64,000 nt of DNA from Spinellus fusiger (lineage: Eukaryota; Mucoromycota; Mucoromycetes; Mucorales; Phycomycetaceae), in NCBI GenBank assembly GCA_025094145.1, contig JALLLS010000053.1, positions 62,001 to 126,000 on the forward strand, given 5' to 3'. The notes below the pieces were generated by a model. The model had not been told where the DNA came from. It ran no database searches and saw only the letters and a list, made by a program, of their open reading frames with translations. Both the position numbers and the translations under genes were made by a program. Shown here piece after piece: positions 12,100 to 23,203 of the stretch. The stretch's first letter is position 1. The number at the start of each line of letters is the position of its first letter.

Positions 12100-15000
12100 T
12101 ATATTATTTTATGTCCTTTTTTTTCAAGTAGAAAATAGAAAAGCAAAAGAACAGTATTTATATGTACTGTTTTTTTTCCCAAAAGCTTGGCAGAGAGAAA
12201 TAAGCAAGATCAATAAAGAACAAATGATGCTTATATTTCTATCTAAGAATGCATATTCTTAACAAAGCCAGGATCTGGGCTGCTCTTATTTGTTTTACTG
12301 TAGATCTTAATATATACGCCGTGAGATGCTTAAAAGTACCTCGTATGGTTATTAATTCTGTAAATAGAACGCTCTTCTCTAAGTACAGATAATTAGTTAC
12401 ATTGTACTGCTTAAATTGGATGCGTAAATTAGCATGCCCTTATTATAGATGTTTTAATAATCACTTAAAGTATTTACCCGGGCTTAAAGCAGAAAAGTAT
12501 ATTCTCAAACATGGGCTTGAAAGCCTATTTTTATATAAAACAAGCTATTGTTTTAAAGACATATTCTCTTTCTTATGGTGGCTCAAACCATATGTATATT
12601 TTATAAGATAACTCTTTTTAGATAATTTCTTTTTAAATAATTTACTGGCTAATTGCATCTAATATTGTAACTCTTGCTACTATAAACACACTGGTGATTA
12701 ATGTACCAGAGATCTTATTAATTATAGGTTTCTAGCTTTGATTTGATTTGATTTGATTTTTTTTAAAAAAAATAGGTCAATTTATTTGGAGCCATTTATT
12801 TCATATCTCACGAAATAATAAATTGATTAGTAAAGATGTTGACAGCACGTTGTTCGATAAATATTAAGCTAATCTATATTCGTAAGTATAAGGTACCTAA
12901 GCACGTACCTTCTTATATGTTTGTATTGTACAAAAAAATCAATGTCTCTAGTAAAGGTAGAACTCAATGGCAAGAAAACACTTTACATGAATAATTATTT
13001 TAACTCATTGCTGCTTGGCCTATTAGCAAAGGGTTTAATCTTTATAACAACAGCAAAAAGAAACTTTAGGATAAACAAAAGGACTAAAATATATCAGCTG
13101 CAGAATGAGTTACAATGCCATTTATCATTATGCATCATCATTGTTATTTTTATTGTATTATTGATAAGAAAGATTTCTTCTAATGGTTTGACATTTAGCA
13201 TAATAAGATAATCCATGAAAAGAAATAAGCCTATCCAAATTCCGATTAATCTTTCATTTTTAGACAGCTTTCAAGGCCTTTCACATATTCTACTACATCT
13301 GCCCTAATGTCAGTTGCCCTTCAACTATTCATTATTCCTCTTCCAATTCCCAATCAGCGAAGTTTCTTTTTATTTTCCCTTGTTACATAATAAGGTTATC
13401 TTACTATAGTGTCAAATTAAACAGAAAGACCTCGTATCCCATTTTTATACTTTATTGGTCTATACTATACCTTTGCTTTTTTATACAATGTTTATAAAAA
13501 AATAAATAAATAAAAAAGGTTCAAAATATCTCTTTTTATATCTCATTAAACTACTTGTTTTGTCTATTTGTTGATCTAATCAATATGAAGAATAGTCAAT
13601 AGTAGTATTATGCTTATAAAGGTCCTATTTTTCTTAATTCTTACAAATCAATTATTCTACGACACCTTTCAATATTTTTATATTTAGTCTCTTTGCTATT
13701 GGTGGTTTCTATGGGTGCCTTATTTATTTATTGGCTTATGATAAACGGTTTATCACTGCATCCCAACTCCTATAATAGCCCATTGCTAAAATAGTGTTAG
13801 ACACCACCAACAATAGCTCCGATTTATCTAGGCCTAAGCCCAAGTCCAAATCAGATTAATAACAATTCAAAACTATATAATCCCAAAAATAAGAAAAACA
13901 AAAATAAGAAAAAAAAAACAAGTAGCGATAATATATCCAATAGCGTTGCACAACTTACACAATAAAGTTCGAAACAAATCTTCATACAAAAAGATAAGCT
14001 CTTATTGCTATATTTTTATGCATTTATTAAATATAGACCTTGAACATTTAAACGTTCACTACAAGAGTATATATTCACCTAAGAAAATATTATTTAGTAT
14101 GAAAACTCTTAGATTTTACCACAGTCTTTCATCTTCATCCTGTAAAGCCAATGCTTTTCTATAATTACTATCTAACTTCAGGGTTCAATTATGAGTGTTA
14201 AAAATACTGTAGAATCATGGACATCAGTTTATAATCGTCTCTTTAGAATAGAATACTGTAATACGCTTATGATATCTGTCAAATACGGAGATTTAATATA
14301 CTTTATGCATAGACTTGCAACATATTCACTAAAGTCATCTCACAGTACACGATTAACATCATAAAAGCTTTTGTTGAGAGTAGATAGCTATAAAATATAT
14401 TCAATGATTAAATTTAATTGGAATGAATTTACTAACACCACTGTTCATGATAGCACATTAAGACTTATTCAACTAGAGTATAGAATACCATTACTCATGC
14501 GTCTAATAAAGGGGGACATTAACCCAGATAAGCTTTGTATTAATGTGTTTCTTACTTAAAGAATGTCTAGAAATAGAATTTTAATAATAGCAATAGTAAT
14601 TTTCATCAATGTCTTTGTTTTCTATGGTCATGCAAACATATCTTGCCATGTTTTTCAATGAAAAGTAGTTTTGGGCTGATGGAAAATGCACTTAATTTCC
14701 TTTACTATTACTTTGACTTTCTCCTCATCAATTCTTCTCTCTCCTCTACTCTTTGGTACAACTTCTGAAAAAGAAGTCTCATAAAAGCTCATTGGTATGT
14801 TGTTTACAAAAAAAACCTAGGATGTTTAACCTATGACAAATGTCCACATTTGATTCATTGTTTACAATAGGCTTATGCACAAAGACTAGGCAGGCTGTGA
14901 TGGTGCAAATCTTGTGTTTCATTAGTATGTACCTTGAAAGATTCACTAGTTTTTACAGATAAAACAAATACTATGAATAGATCACAGTAATAATGCACAG

Positions 15001-18000
15001 CAATAGTAATGAGTGCATGTCTGTATTCATGGAACTATTCAACTTTTTCAAGGACGTCTCTGATACTTTGATCGCTATAGAAGAATACTTATTATTTTCA
15101 TCTGTATTAAATTGCCAGCATCAACTCCTTATTCTCGACCATTTCCATACATTTTCTTAATATTATCATTCTTCTGTTGTATTTAAAGTCCAAGTACATT
15201 TTCATTTTCATTTAATAAGCTCTTATAGTGTGGGAATAAGACCTAGTGTAAACAAATGATAGACAGAGTATCTAAAAGAAGAAAAAAAACTTTCATTACC
15301 ATCAAAATGAATTTTTTCCTTGAAAATATACATAACCGAGTACAGTCTTTCCATTCTCGATTTGTCAAAGGTTATGATTTATGATTTAGATATCTGCTTG
15401 GCATATTTGAGTAAAATTATGTGCTATTAAAAGATGGGTAGTAAAAGATATTAAGAGGTATTGATACTAAATGCAGTTTATTTTTGAGATCTAAAGCTGT
15501 TTGTTGGCATCTTATAAACCTTACCGTCAACACACACATATGTACTAGTTAAGGTTTATTTGGTAAGAAAGACAGAATTACATTAATGTACTCAGTATTT
15601 AAACTATAAGACAAATAAAGAGAATGCTACTGTATAAGACACAAGGTAAGTTTGCTACTTTTATTGATAGGTGAGCAAAGGATAATTTTAAGTCATAGTA
15701 CCAGTATTCTTTCTGTTAATTATGAGTGTGTATCCAATGATCTATTTCTATTTCTTTACAATAAAGTCTAAAACTTTTTGATGTGTGGAATGTATTGTAT
15801 TCAGTACATACTTATGAATTTAAATAGCTAATTAATCAGGCAGTGGGCATGGTTAGTCAATTTTATTTCAACAAAACATTTATAAATAGGTTTTTTTTTA
15901 AAATAAAATAAAATAAAAACTGTCTTTGTTCTCAAGTTAGTCTATAAAAGGTTAATTTTCTGTTTGCAGAAGCATTGAAAATAATACTTAAATATCAAAA
16001 GTGTCCTTTGATGTATAAAACTAGAAAAATGACTATTCTCTATTTATCTATCAGCTAAGAAATGTTACAGAAAAATAAAGGCCAGGCTCCTATCTATCCA
16101 TAGTATGTGAGTTAGTAAATGTATTATTTTTTCAGGCACAATCTGCAGCTAGAATTTCATATTTAGTAATAAACATTGTCAAAGTTAATATTTTACATTA
16201 AAAACAGGGCATGAAAAGAGTTTGATAGAGAGTTCAGAATAATCATGGCAGTGAATTGGTTTAAGATCTTTATATTCAATGATCTATGTCTATCTCTGTG
16301 CTATATTTTAAACGATGATAATGACTAAAAACGGTAGAGCAGTGGATGAGATCTACTTTATACCTTCAACCTTGATATTAATTTTAAGAAAATGTAAATA
16401 AAACATCACCATACTATAAAAATTAACAATAGAAATGTTCATACACTATCAATCGAATGTACTCAATAACAATATCAATTGTATATGGGTTATTATTTAT
16501 TATACCAGACTGTTTTGCCTATCAAGGTCTAAAATTAGCAACTAACTTGAGTTAACAAGTTTTCTTTTTTAGATTCCATGACAGTACCTATAGTTTTTGA
16601 ACTAGGAAATATCATAATATTATTAATGCCACTATGTACAATAATAGTTATCTTAAACTCTAAATATTGCTGTAAGCCAAGCCAAACTTTAAGTTGAGTA
16701 AAGATTAGACACACAATGCACTGCTTACGTCATGAGGGCAAAGCATTTGTAATAACTGTAAAGAAATAAGGAATAATAGATAATAGATAATAGATAATAG
16801 ATAATAGATAAGAAATAAGAAATAATAATTAATAATTAATAATTAATTAATTACAAAAATATTACTTAGATATTAATGAGACAGAAAGCTACAGGCTTTG
16901 GCAGTGTCTATCGATGGATCTAATCTAGAAGGCAGAGATCAGTAAATTCAATCTCACAAAAAAAGCCACCCAGGCCTCACTTACCTGCATAGTGAATCTT
17001 TCAATCTTCAGTCTTATCAATCATTTCCTCAAGGCTAAGCCTTTAATAAAAAATTTCTTTTTCTCCCTTGTCATCATTTCATTCTTTTATGAGTTGAAGA
17101 CCAGCCTAGGTGACTGACTTTATTTTTCTCTAAAAAGGCAGTATCAGGTATAATTTTACTGCCAAGCAAACTGCAGTCGCTGTTCTAAATTTCATGAAAA
17201 AGGAAAGACAGTGAGTTGTGGCTTGGATATAAACAAGGCATGCGCAAGTTAAGAGATCAAAGAATAGGGAGGGGCGGAGTATGGATCATGAGAGGAAATG
17301 TGTGACTGTATTTGTCTATCGAGGCTATTGATTGGATGAAAAATATCCCGTCTCATTTTCAATTGGGACTAAGGCCGCCCCCCGCAACACTCACACACTG
17401 CACTGCTCACTCTCTGACTCCCTCTACACTCACACAGACAGTGAGAAAGAAAGACCTTAAAGCGTAAGTCAAATAATAGGTGAGTCTCACCTATTATATA
17501 CTTTTGAAAAAAAAAAGCTCTTCTATGCATGGACAAACTACTACAAAGTGTCCTCATCACTTGTTTTCTTCATCACCTGCCTGTCCTCCATCTTGTTTTG
17601 TGATTCCTTTTTTTTTTGCTTCTGTGGTAGCAGTGGTGGTAGCAGTGGTGGTAGCAGTGGTGGTGGCAGTGATGGTAGTAGTAGCAGTTGAAGTGTGCTT
17701 ATTTTTTTTTATTAAAAAATTAAGTACACGAGTTATCACTGACACTCACTGCACTATCATTTTCCATTGTTTGCCACCTTTGCTGCTATTACAAACGCTG
17801 TTATTGCTGCTGCTGTTCCTGTTCTACTTGCTGCTGCTGTTTCTGTTGGTGTTGTTGGTGTTCTTGTTGTTCTTGTTCTTGTTCATATTCTTATTCTTAT
17901 TCTTACCCAAAGCCCACCCAGAACCACTTATACCAGCCCTTTTATTAGAGCCCTCTCTCCATCCTCCACCTACTAATGAACAATCTATGGTGTTTATAGT

Positions 18001-18010
18001 AAATCAAATC
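12100..18010. other. AT-rich gene desert of about 5.9 kb
   Basis: No exon with family-level support. ORFs here are short and compositionally biased. Features seen: a T8/A8 palindrome near 12752, AT-rich tandem runs at about 16780-16860, and a 50-codon open stretch on the minus strand at about 14660-14815 with mixed composition but no start or family. The last 500 bp before NHP6 hold CT-rich and GTGGTAGCA-type low-complexity DNA and form its leader or promoter. Confidence 0.6.
17480..18010 (+). promoter_or_regulatory. Low-complexity leader/promoter region of NHP6
   Basis: A TATA-like stretch (TATTATATACTT) lies at about 17492. Downstream come a GTGGTAGCA-type tandem run (about 17625-17690) and CTG/TTCTTG-rich runs (about 17780-17910). 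The frame stays open and in phase with NHP6 throughout, but the translation is Val/Leu/Cys-rich low complexity, unlike any HMG protein, so I treat it as untranslated leader. Confidence 0.4.
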
Positions 18011-18526
18011 ATGCCCAAAGACACAAGCAAGCAAACAAAGACCACCAAGCGTGCTGTCAAGCCTGTAGATGATGGCAAGAAGCGCCGCATCAAGAAAGAT
18101 CCTTCTGCTCCTAAGCGTGGTCTCTCAGCCTACATGTTCTTCTCTCAAGACCAAAGACAACAGGTCAAGGATGAAAACCCAGAAGCCACTTTTGGTAAGC
18201 ATCTGATTATTACGTGACCTTGTCAAATTAACAATGTATAAACATCTTAATATGTAGGCTCTATCGGCAAGCTTCTTGGTGAGAAGTGGAAGAAGATGTC
18301 TGATACCGATAAAAAAGTAAATACACGTCTCTCTTTTCTTTTCAAATAAGTAGTAATAACAGTGACAATACTAATACACATTACTCTCTATTAGCCTTAT
18401 ATTGAGAAGGCTGAGCAAGATAAGAAGCGTTACGAAGATGAGAAAGCTGCAGTAAGTGGTTGGCTCAATAATGATCTTTATCTCACTCGCTTTTAGGCTG
18501 CAGACAAGCACAGCGATGAAGATTAA
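18011..18526 (+). CDS. NHP6: Nhp6-type HMG-box chromatin protein
   Basis: Small non-sequence-specific DNA-bending protein that works with FACT and remodelers in the nucleus. Four exons: 18011-18194, 18258-18316, 18395-18451 and 18497-18526, giving 109 aa. After a basic N-terminus (about 25 residues) the single HMG box starts at [19 protein letters not shown] and runs through [19 protein letters not shown]; the tail is short and acidic (HSDED). Length and layout match fungal Nhp6 (93-110 aa). I chose the ATG at 18011 because the residues upstream in the same frame are low complexity. Confidence 0.96.
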
Positions 18527-19799
18527 ACAAGATACAAGAACAGTCATTGCATGCATCTGATCAATGGACTTATCTTGAGTGATTTCATTACAGTTTAGCA
18601 TAATACTATCAATAAATCATCTCTTTGGTGCAATTGTACCTTACAAGCTATTCATCCATATAAACAGCCTAATGTTGTTGATCAATAGCTTTATTAGCTA
18701 CACTTGCGATAATCTTGTACTTCATTCACTCAATACAATGCAGGGTACTTTTATGTTCTTTCATAGCTGCAAATTGATCCGTTGTTATGAGCAGTAAGAG
18801 TAAACACAAACAACCTTATAGAGGACAGTAATAAACTTGTAGAGGCAATAAGATAGAATGAGTATATGAATTGAATACTCATTATGTCGACACTAGTATT
18901 TGTATTAATATTATATGCTACTATAAAATAACTCATGTTACTTCCCATGTGGAAAAGTATAAAGTAGCTGTGTGTATGAAGTCTTAAAAATAGCATACTC
19001 ATATTATTATTATTATTATTGGAGAAAAAAAAGACGAGTAGATCCCTAGATAGTAGACAGACTGTGCAAGGCAATGAAGATAGTTTTCAATGAGAGAAAT
19101 GCTTTAGTTTCAAACTTACAATTTCGATAAAGATAAGAGCAAAACCCAACTATTTCTATACAGAACCATTTGAAGTTTCACTCTTACAGACAATCATAAA
19201 AATAAGAAACTCATCAAGGCAAAGGATTATTAGTATTGAATCAGTGAAGAGTGATGCTTCATGACTGGATCATACAAGTCAAACTATTGATTTTTCACTA
19301 ATAATAGCTGTAGCAGAGTGATATATAAGAAGAGTTTTCTACCTATAAATGTAGATCTCATAAGGAGGTTTGGTGATTGTGGCGGTAATGTAGGAGAACA
19401 CTATGCAGTAAAGGATAGGACCAATTCTGCTCAATACATCAGCATATTAAATGAATGATTTTGCCCCAAGTTGATTTGCCTTTCTACAATGAATCCAATA
19501 GTAGTCTATATTGCTCAAGAGGATGACTGTCACCACTACATATGAAGAGGTATAGGCCGATTCTTTGTTAGTATAGAGTGTAGGTGCAAAGCAATGATAG
19601 AGGTCAGGAATAAGAATAAGAATACTACTACTACTAGATATAAGAGCTGTGTACTCAATGAAATATAATTTATTAATGCAATACTATTAATGTCCAATGC
19701 AAGCCCAAGGTCTTTATTATACATATGGTATATATTCTAAGGATAAAGACAAGAGTACGTAGCTTACAAAGAGTGCATCAAAGACTCAAGTCATCTATT
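18527..19799. other. Intergenic region, no gene seen
   Basis: Lies between the 3' ends of NHP6 (+) and the RRG9-like gene (-). AT-rich, with ATT runs near 19000-19020 and only short unsupported ORFs. Confidence 0.6.
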
Positions 19800-21353
19800 C
19801 TATTGTGATACTGTGCTGAAGATAGCTGCAATAGCACTGGGAATCTCTTCTACTGTCTTCTGTGGTCTTTTATGATATCCAATGAGCCACTTTGGGTTGC
19901 TTTTAGAAGCCACAATATTGTCCTTTAAGACTGGACTGCCCATGTAGCACTTTCTCTCTGATGAATTAAACCTCGTAGGATTGGGAATTAGGATATCATC
20001 AGGTCTTTTAAAACGCTCTGTATGTCTTTTAAAATGCTCTGTATGTCTTCTCTCTAACTCTTCCTTTCTTTGTTCTTTTTCTTTGATCCAGTTAGGCACC
20101 CCATACTCTTTCTCAAGTTGTTTTCTTCGCTCTCCCATGGCCTGGTACCGGTTTTTTTCTTGGCGTTTGGCTGCCTCAGGCGTGGGCATATACTTTGATC
20201 TTAATATGCGTGCGATGGCCTCGATAGAAAGCTTAAATGAACTAGATAGATTGGCTGGGGTGTGGAGGATAGGATCCTTTATAGTATTTTACAATATGAG
20301 TTACAAGTGTGATGCCAAAGTAAAAATACTTACAAAGGAAGCAAGGTGTCTTATCTTTGTCATTGTATCGCGAGAGACTCTTTTCTTTGGATTCCATAAT
20401 TGTCTACCATCATCATCATCACTATACTCTACATCTACTGTCTTGTTTGGTAAAAGCTGTCTAGAAGAGCTGTTAAATTGAGGCTGCATACTCACTCTTG
20501 GTGGCTGTCGAAAGAGGGCTCTGTTCTCTTGCTGGAAATCCTCTCTTGGTGGCTGTCGAAAGAGGGCTCTGTTCTCTTGCTGGAAATCCTCTCTTGGTGG
20601 CTGTCGAGAGAATCCTCTGTTCTCTTGCTGGAAATCCTCTCTTGGTGGCTGTCGAGAGAATCCTCTGTTCTCTTGCTGGAAACCCTCTCTTGGTGGCTGT
20701 CGAGAGAATCCTCTGTTCTCTTGCTGGAAATCCTCTCTTGGTGGCTGTCGAAAGAGGGCTCTGTTCTCTTGCTGGAAATCCTCTCTTGGTGGCTGTCGAG
20801 AGAATCCTCTGTTCTCTTGCTGGAAATCCTCTCTTGGTGGCTGTCGAGAGAATCCTCTGTTCTCTTGCTGGAAACCCTCTCTTGGTGGCTGTCGAGAGAA
20901 TTCCTTGTCATTAAATTGCTGATTGTATTCTCTCTGGGCCTGTCGAGATAATTCTTTGTATTCTTCATGTGAAATTTCTTTTGGTGACTGTCGAGATAAT
21001 CTTTTGTTGTAGGGTTGCTGATTGTATTCTTTTGGAGTCTGTCGAGAAAAACTCTTGTAGGGCTGCTTTGAAGTTTCTTTTGAGGCAGGATCAAAGGATT
21101 TTTTGTATTGTTGATGTGGGATTTCTTTTGGAATTTCCTTAGAGAATCCCTTGTACTCCTGCTGTGACCTATCTCTTGGGGCTGGTCGAGGGGCCTCTAG
21201 AGAGAACTTTGGCCTAGAAGCAGCCACTATTCGTGAGGTGTACAATTGTCGAACAGCATCCAAATGGCTTGTATTTGATACAAATGGAAGAGTTGACAGT
21301 TGGAAGGGCGATCGAGGTGCCGTGGTGCGAGAAAATAGTCGAACGTTGAGCAT
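19800..21353 (-). CDS. Rrg9/neugrin-like mitochondrial protein with internal minisatellite
   Basis: Two exons: 21353-20334 and 20276-19800, both phase 0, about 498 aa. The N-terminus MLNVRLFSRTTAPRSP is Arg/Ser/Thr-rich with no acids, a likely mitochondrial presequence. The central part is a Gln/Arg/Pro-rich array of a 16-residue unit (FSRQPPREDFQQENR type). The conserved domain spans the intron: WNPKKRVSRDTM, then EAIARILRSKYMPTPEAAKRQE and a basic coiled segment. That pairing of PKKRxSR and ARILRSKxxPTPEE is the mark of the Rrg9/neugrin family, needed for respiratory growth in yeast. The repeat insert makes it much longer than yeast Rrg9. The start at 21353 is the first ATG in frame. Confidence 0.8.
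20497..20900. repeat. 48-bp coding minisatellite with 192-bp higher-order period
   Basis: The sequence CTTGGTGGCTGTCGA recurs every 48 bp at 20497, 20545, 20593, 20641, 20689, 20737, 20785, 20833 and 20881. Because 48 is a multiple of 3, all frames stay open over the array, which creates long spurious ORFs on both strands. Variant units (AAAGAGGGCT against GAGAATCCT, and AAATCC against AAACCC) repeat with a four-unit period, so units 2-5 and 6-9 look like one block duplication. In protein it gives eight to nine 16-residue repeats. Confidence 0.95.
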
Positions 21354-21842
21354 GAGGAAGGTCAAGAAAGTCAAAAAAAAACGAGCGGATAGAGTCACAC
21401 CCGAAAAATGAACAAGAAAGAGCGGATTTGAAAATTTTTAAAAAAAAAAACAATAATATTGGAAAAGGGGATAGAAACATAGCCTTTGATTCTATAAGAC
21501 TTATCGTTGTAAAACATAATAAATATAGCTTGGAAAGTATATAAGCTTGCTTAAAGAGGCCACAAGGAATTTGATAAAGATACTTTCTATATTCTCAAAA
21601 CATATTTTTTTTGCCTTTAAAGTGCATTTTAATGATATGATAATTAAGGTGTTGATACTTATAAGCGATGAAAAGAAGTGCAATATTGGTGGTGTGCTTT
21701 TGTATCAAGTGTATTCTAAATAATATAAAGTTTTATCAAATTATACCAGTTTTAGTATAAATAAATAAATATAGTTTACTGCTTGGAGTTATAATATTTC
21801 ACCCAGTAGGATCATGGAGGTTGTTGGCATTTTACTGATATA
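21354..21842. other. Upstream region of the RRG9-like gene
   Basis: Just under 500 bp of AT-rich DNA between the RRG9-like start codon and the left end of the Tc1 element. No exon or clear signal seen beyond an A10 run near 21440. Confidence 0.5.
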
Positions 21843-23203
21843 CATGGCTTTCAATAAAACAAGGAAGATTTCAAATTCAAACCATAATTTTACCCTTGAA
21901 TTTTTTTTTATATTAAACATTCTTCATTTATCGCTTTTTTACTCTAATGTCTACCACATCTAACACCACCGAACAAACCAAAAAACATCTTGAAAACAGA
22001 AAAAAGAAATAGTGACGACTATAATCATTGTTTCATTGATCAAGAAGCCACAGTCAATGGGTCCACTCATGTTGCCATTTCTGCTAGGTTTGGAGTTTGT
22101 CAGCAGTCTATTTCCCGTATCGTAAAGAGATACATGAAAGCTGGTTGCTTCAAGGCCAAGAAGAACATTGGGTGCAAGCCTATTCTTAATGAGAGGGAAG
22201 AGAGAAAGAGATCAGTCGCGAAGTGGGAAGGGATTCATTCCAGACAATAGATCAGCTTCATAAGCAGATAACCACCCAAGTATCCATGAACACTTTTAGA
22301 AAATTGATGAAGAAGCTTGGCCCGTTTTCTTGTAGAGTAGTTAAGAAAACGTCCCTTACCAATAAGTACAAGAGGTTGAGGTTTGGTTGGGTTAAGGCCC
22401 ACCTCCACTGGACAGAAGAAGACTGGAAGACAGTCATCTGGTCCGATGAGTCAAAGTACCAACTCATGAGGACCAACAACCGCAACAGAGTGGTGCGCAA
22501 GAATAAGGAGGGGGTGCTCCCAAAGAACATCAAGCCCACCATGAAGTTTGGTGGCGGTGGCGTGATGGTGTGGGGTTCTTTCTCTGGTGAAGGTGTTGGA
22601 AGGTTGGTGCCTGTGAAGAGCAATATAAACAGTAGAAGATACATTGATATCTTGAAGGAGAATTACTGCCCTGAGCTGACTCGAGTCAAGGCACTGAATC
22701 CAGAGGTGGATTATGTTCTTCAAGAGGACAATGCCAGCTGCCACAAGAGTAGAGAGTCCAGGTTGTGGAAGGCAAATGAGAGCATTGCCACTATGGAGGG
22801 ATGGCCCCCACAAAACCCCGACCTCAACCCCATAGAGCATTTGTGGGAGAAGCTTGACAGGGCAATAAGAAAGAGGATGATCCCAAGAACTACTCTTCAA
22901 GATTTGGAGGTGCTTTTGTTAGATGAATGGGAGAATATTCCCAGGGACACCACAGATACCCTCATTGCCAGCATGGGGCGGAGATGCAAGGCTGTCATTG
23001 AGGCCAAGGGTGGAAACACCAAATATTGAAGTTTTCCACCTAATAAATATGTAAATAATATCCTGTTGACCTTCTTTATACTCTATCTTATTTTGAAGTC
23101 TCTACTGTGTGTTTAATGTGTGTTTTTATTACAATGAATAAGTATTTCCTATTACAGAAGCATACCGGAAAATGAAAGATCCTTATTATTTTGAAAGCCA
23201 CTG
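21843..23203 (+). mobile_element. Nearly full-length Tc1-like DNA transposon
   Basis: Terminal inverted repeats flank it: the left end at 21843 (CATGGCTTTCAATAAA) and the right end, read inverted from 23203 (CAGTGGCTTTCAAAATAA), agree over most of about 38 positions, with one base missing at the left terminus. TA dinucleotides flank both ends (21841-21842 and 23204-23205), as expected for Tc1/mariner target-site duplication. Total about 1.36 kb, with one transposase frame inside. Related decayed copies lie at 53.4-54.2 and 56.1-56.6 kb. Confidence 0.9.
21947..23029 (+). pseudogene. Tc1-like transposase, frameshifted
   Basis: An ATG at 21947 opens a frame that meets TAG after 21 codons. A second frame (about 21990-22200) carries the N-terminal helix-turn-helix (ARFGVCQQSISRIVKRYMK). 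From about 22200 the first frame resumes with FQTIDQLHKQ and the DDE catalytic domain to the stop at 23029, ending AVIEAKGGNTKY. Catalytic residues are present in WSDESKY, QEDNASCH and NPIEHLWE. Two compensating one-base shifts therefore separate the parts. There are 35 residues between the second D and the E, one more than in canonical Tc1 (34). I read it as a recently dead copy; an intron or sequencing error near the shifts is possible but less likely. Confidence 0.85.

Noticed and set aside
14650..14815. Minus-strand open stretch of about 50 codons
   Set aside because: No start, no family and surroundings without coding signal; likely chance.
20478..21094. Long ORFs on both strands over the minisatellite (138-200 codons)
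   Set aside because: They exist because the 48-bp period is a multiple of three; only the minus frame continuing into the Rrg9 domain has family support.
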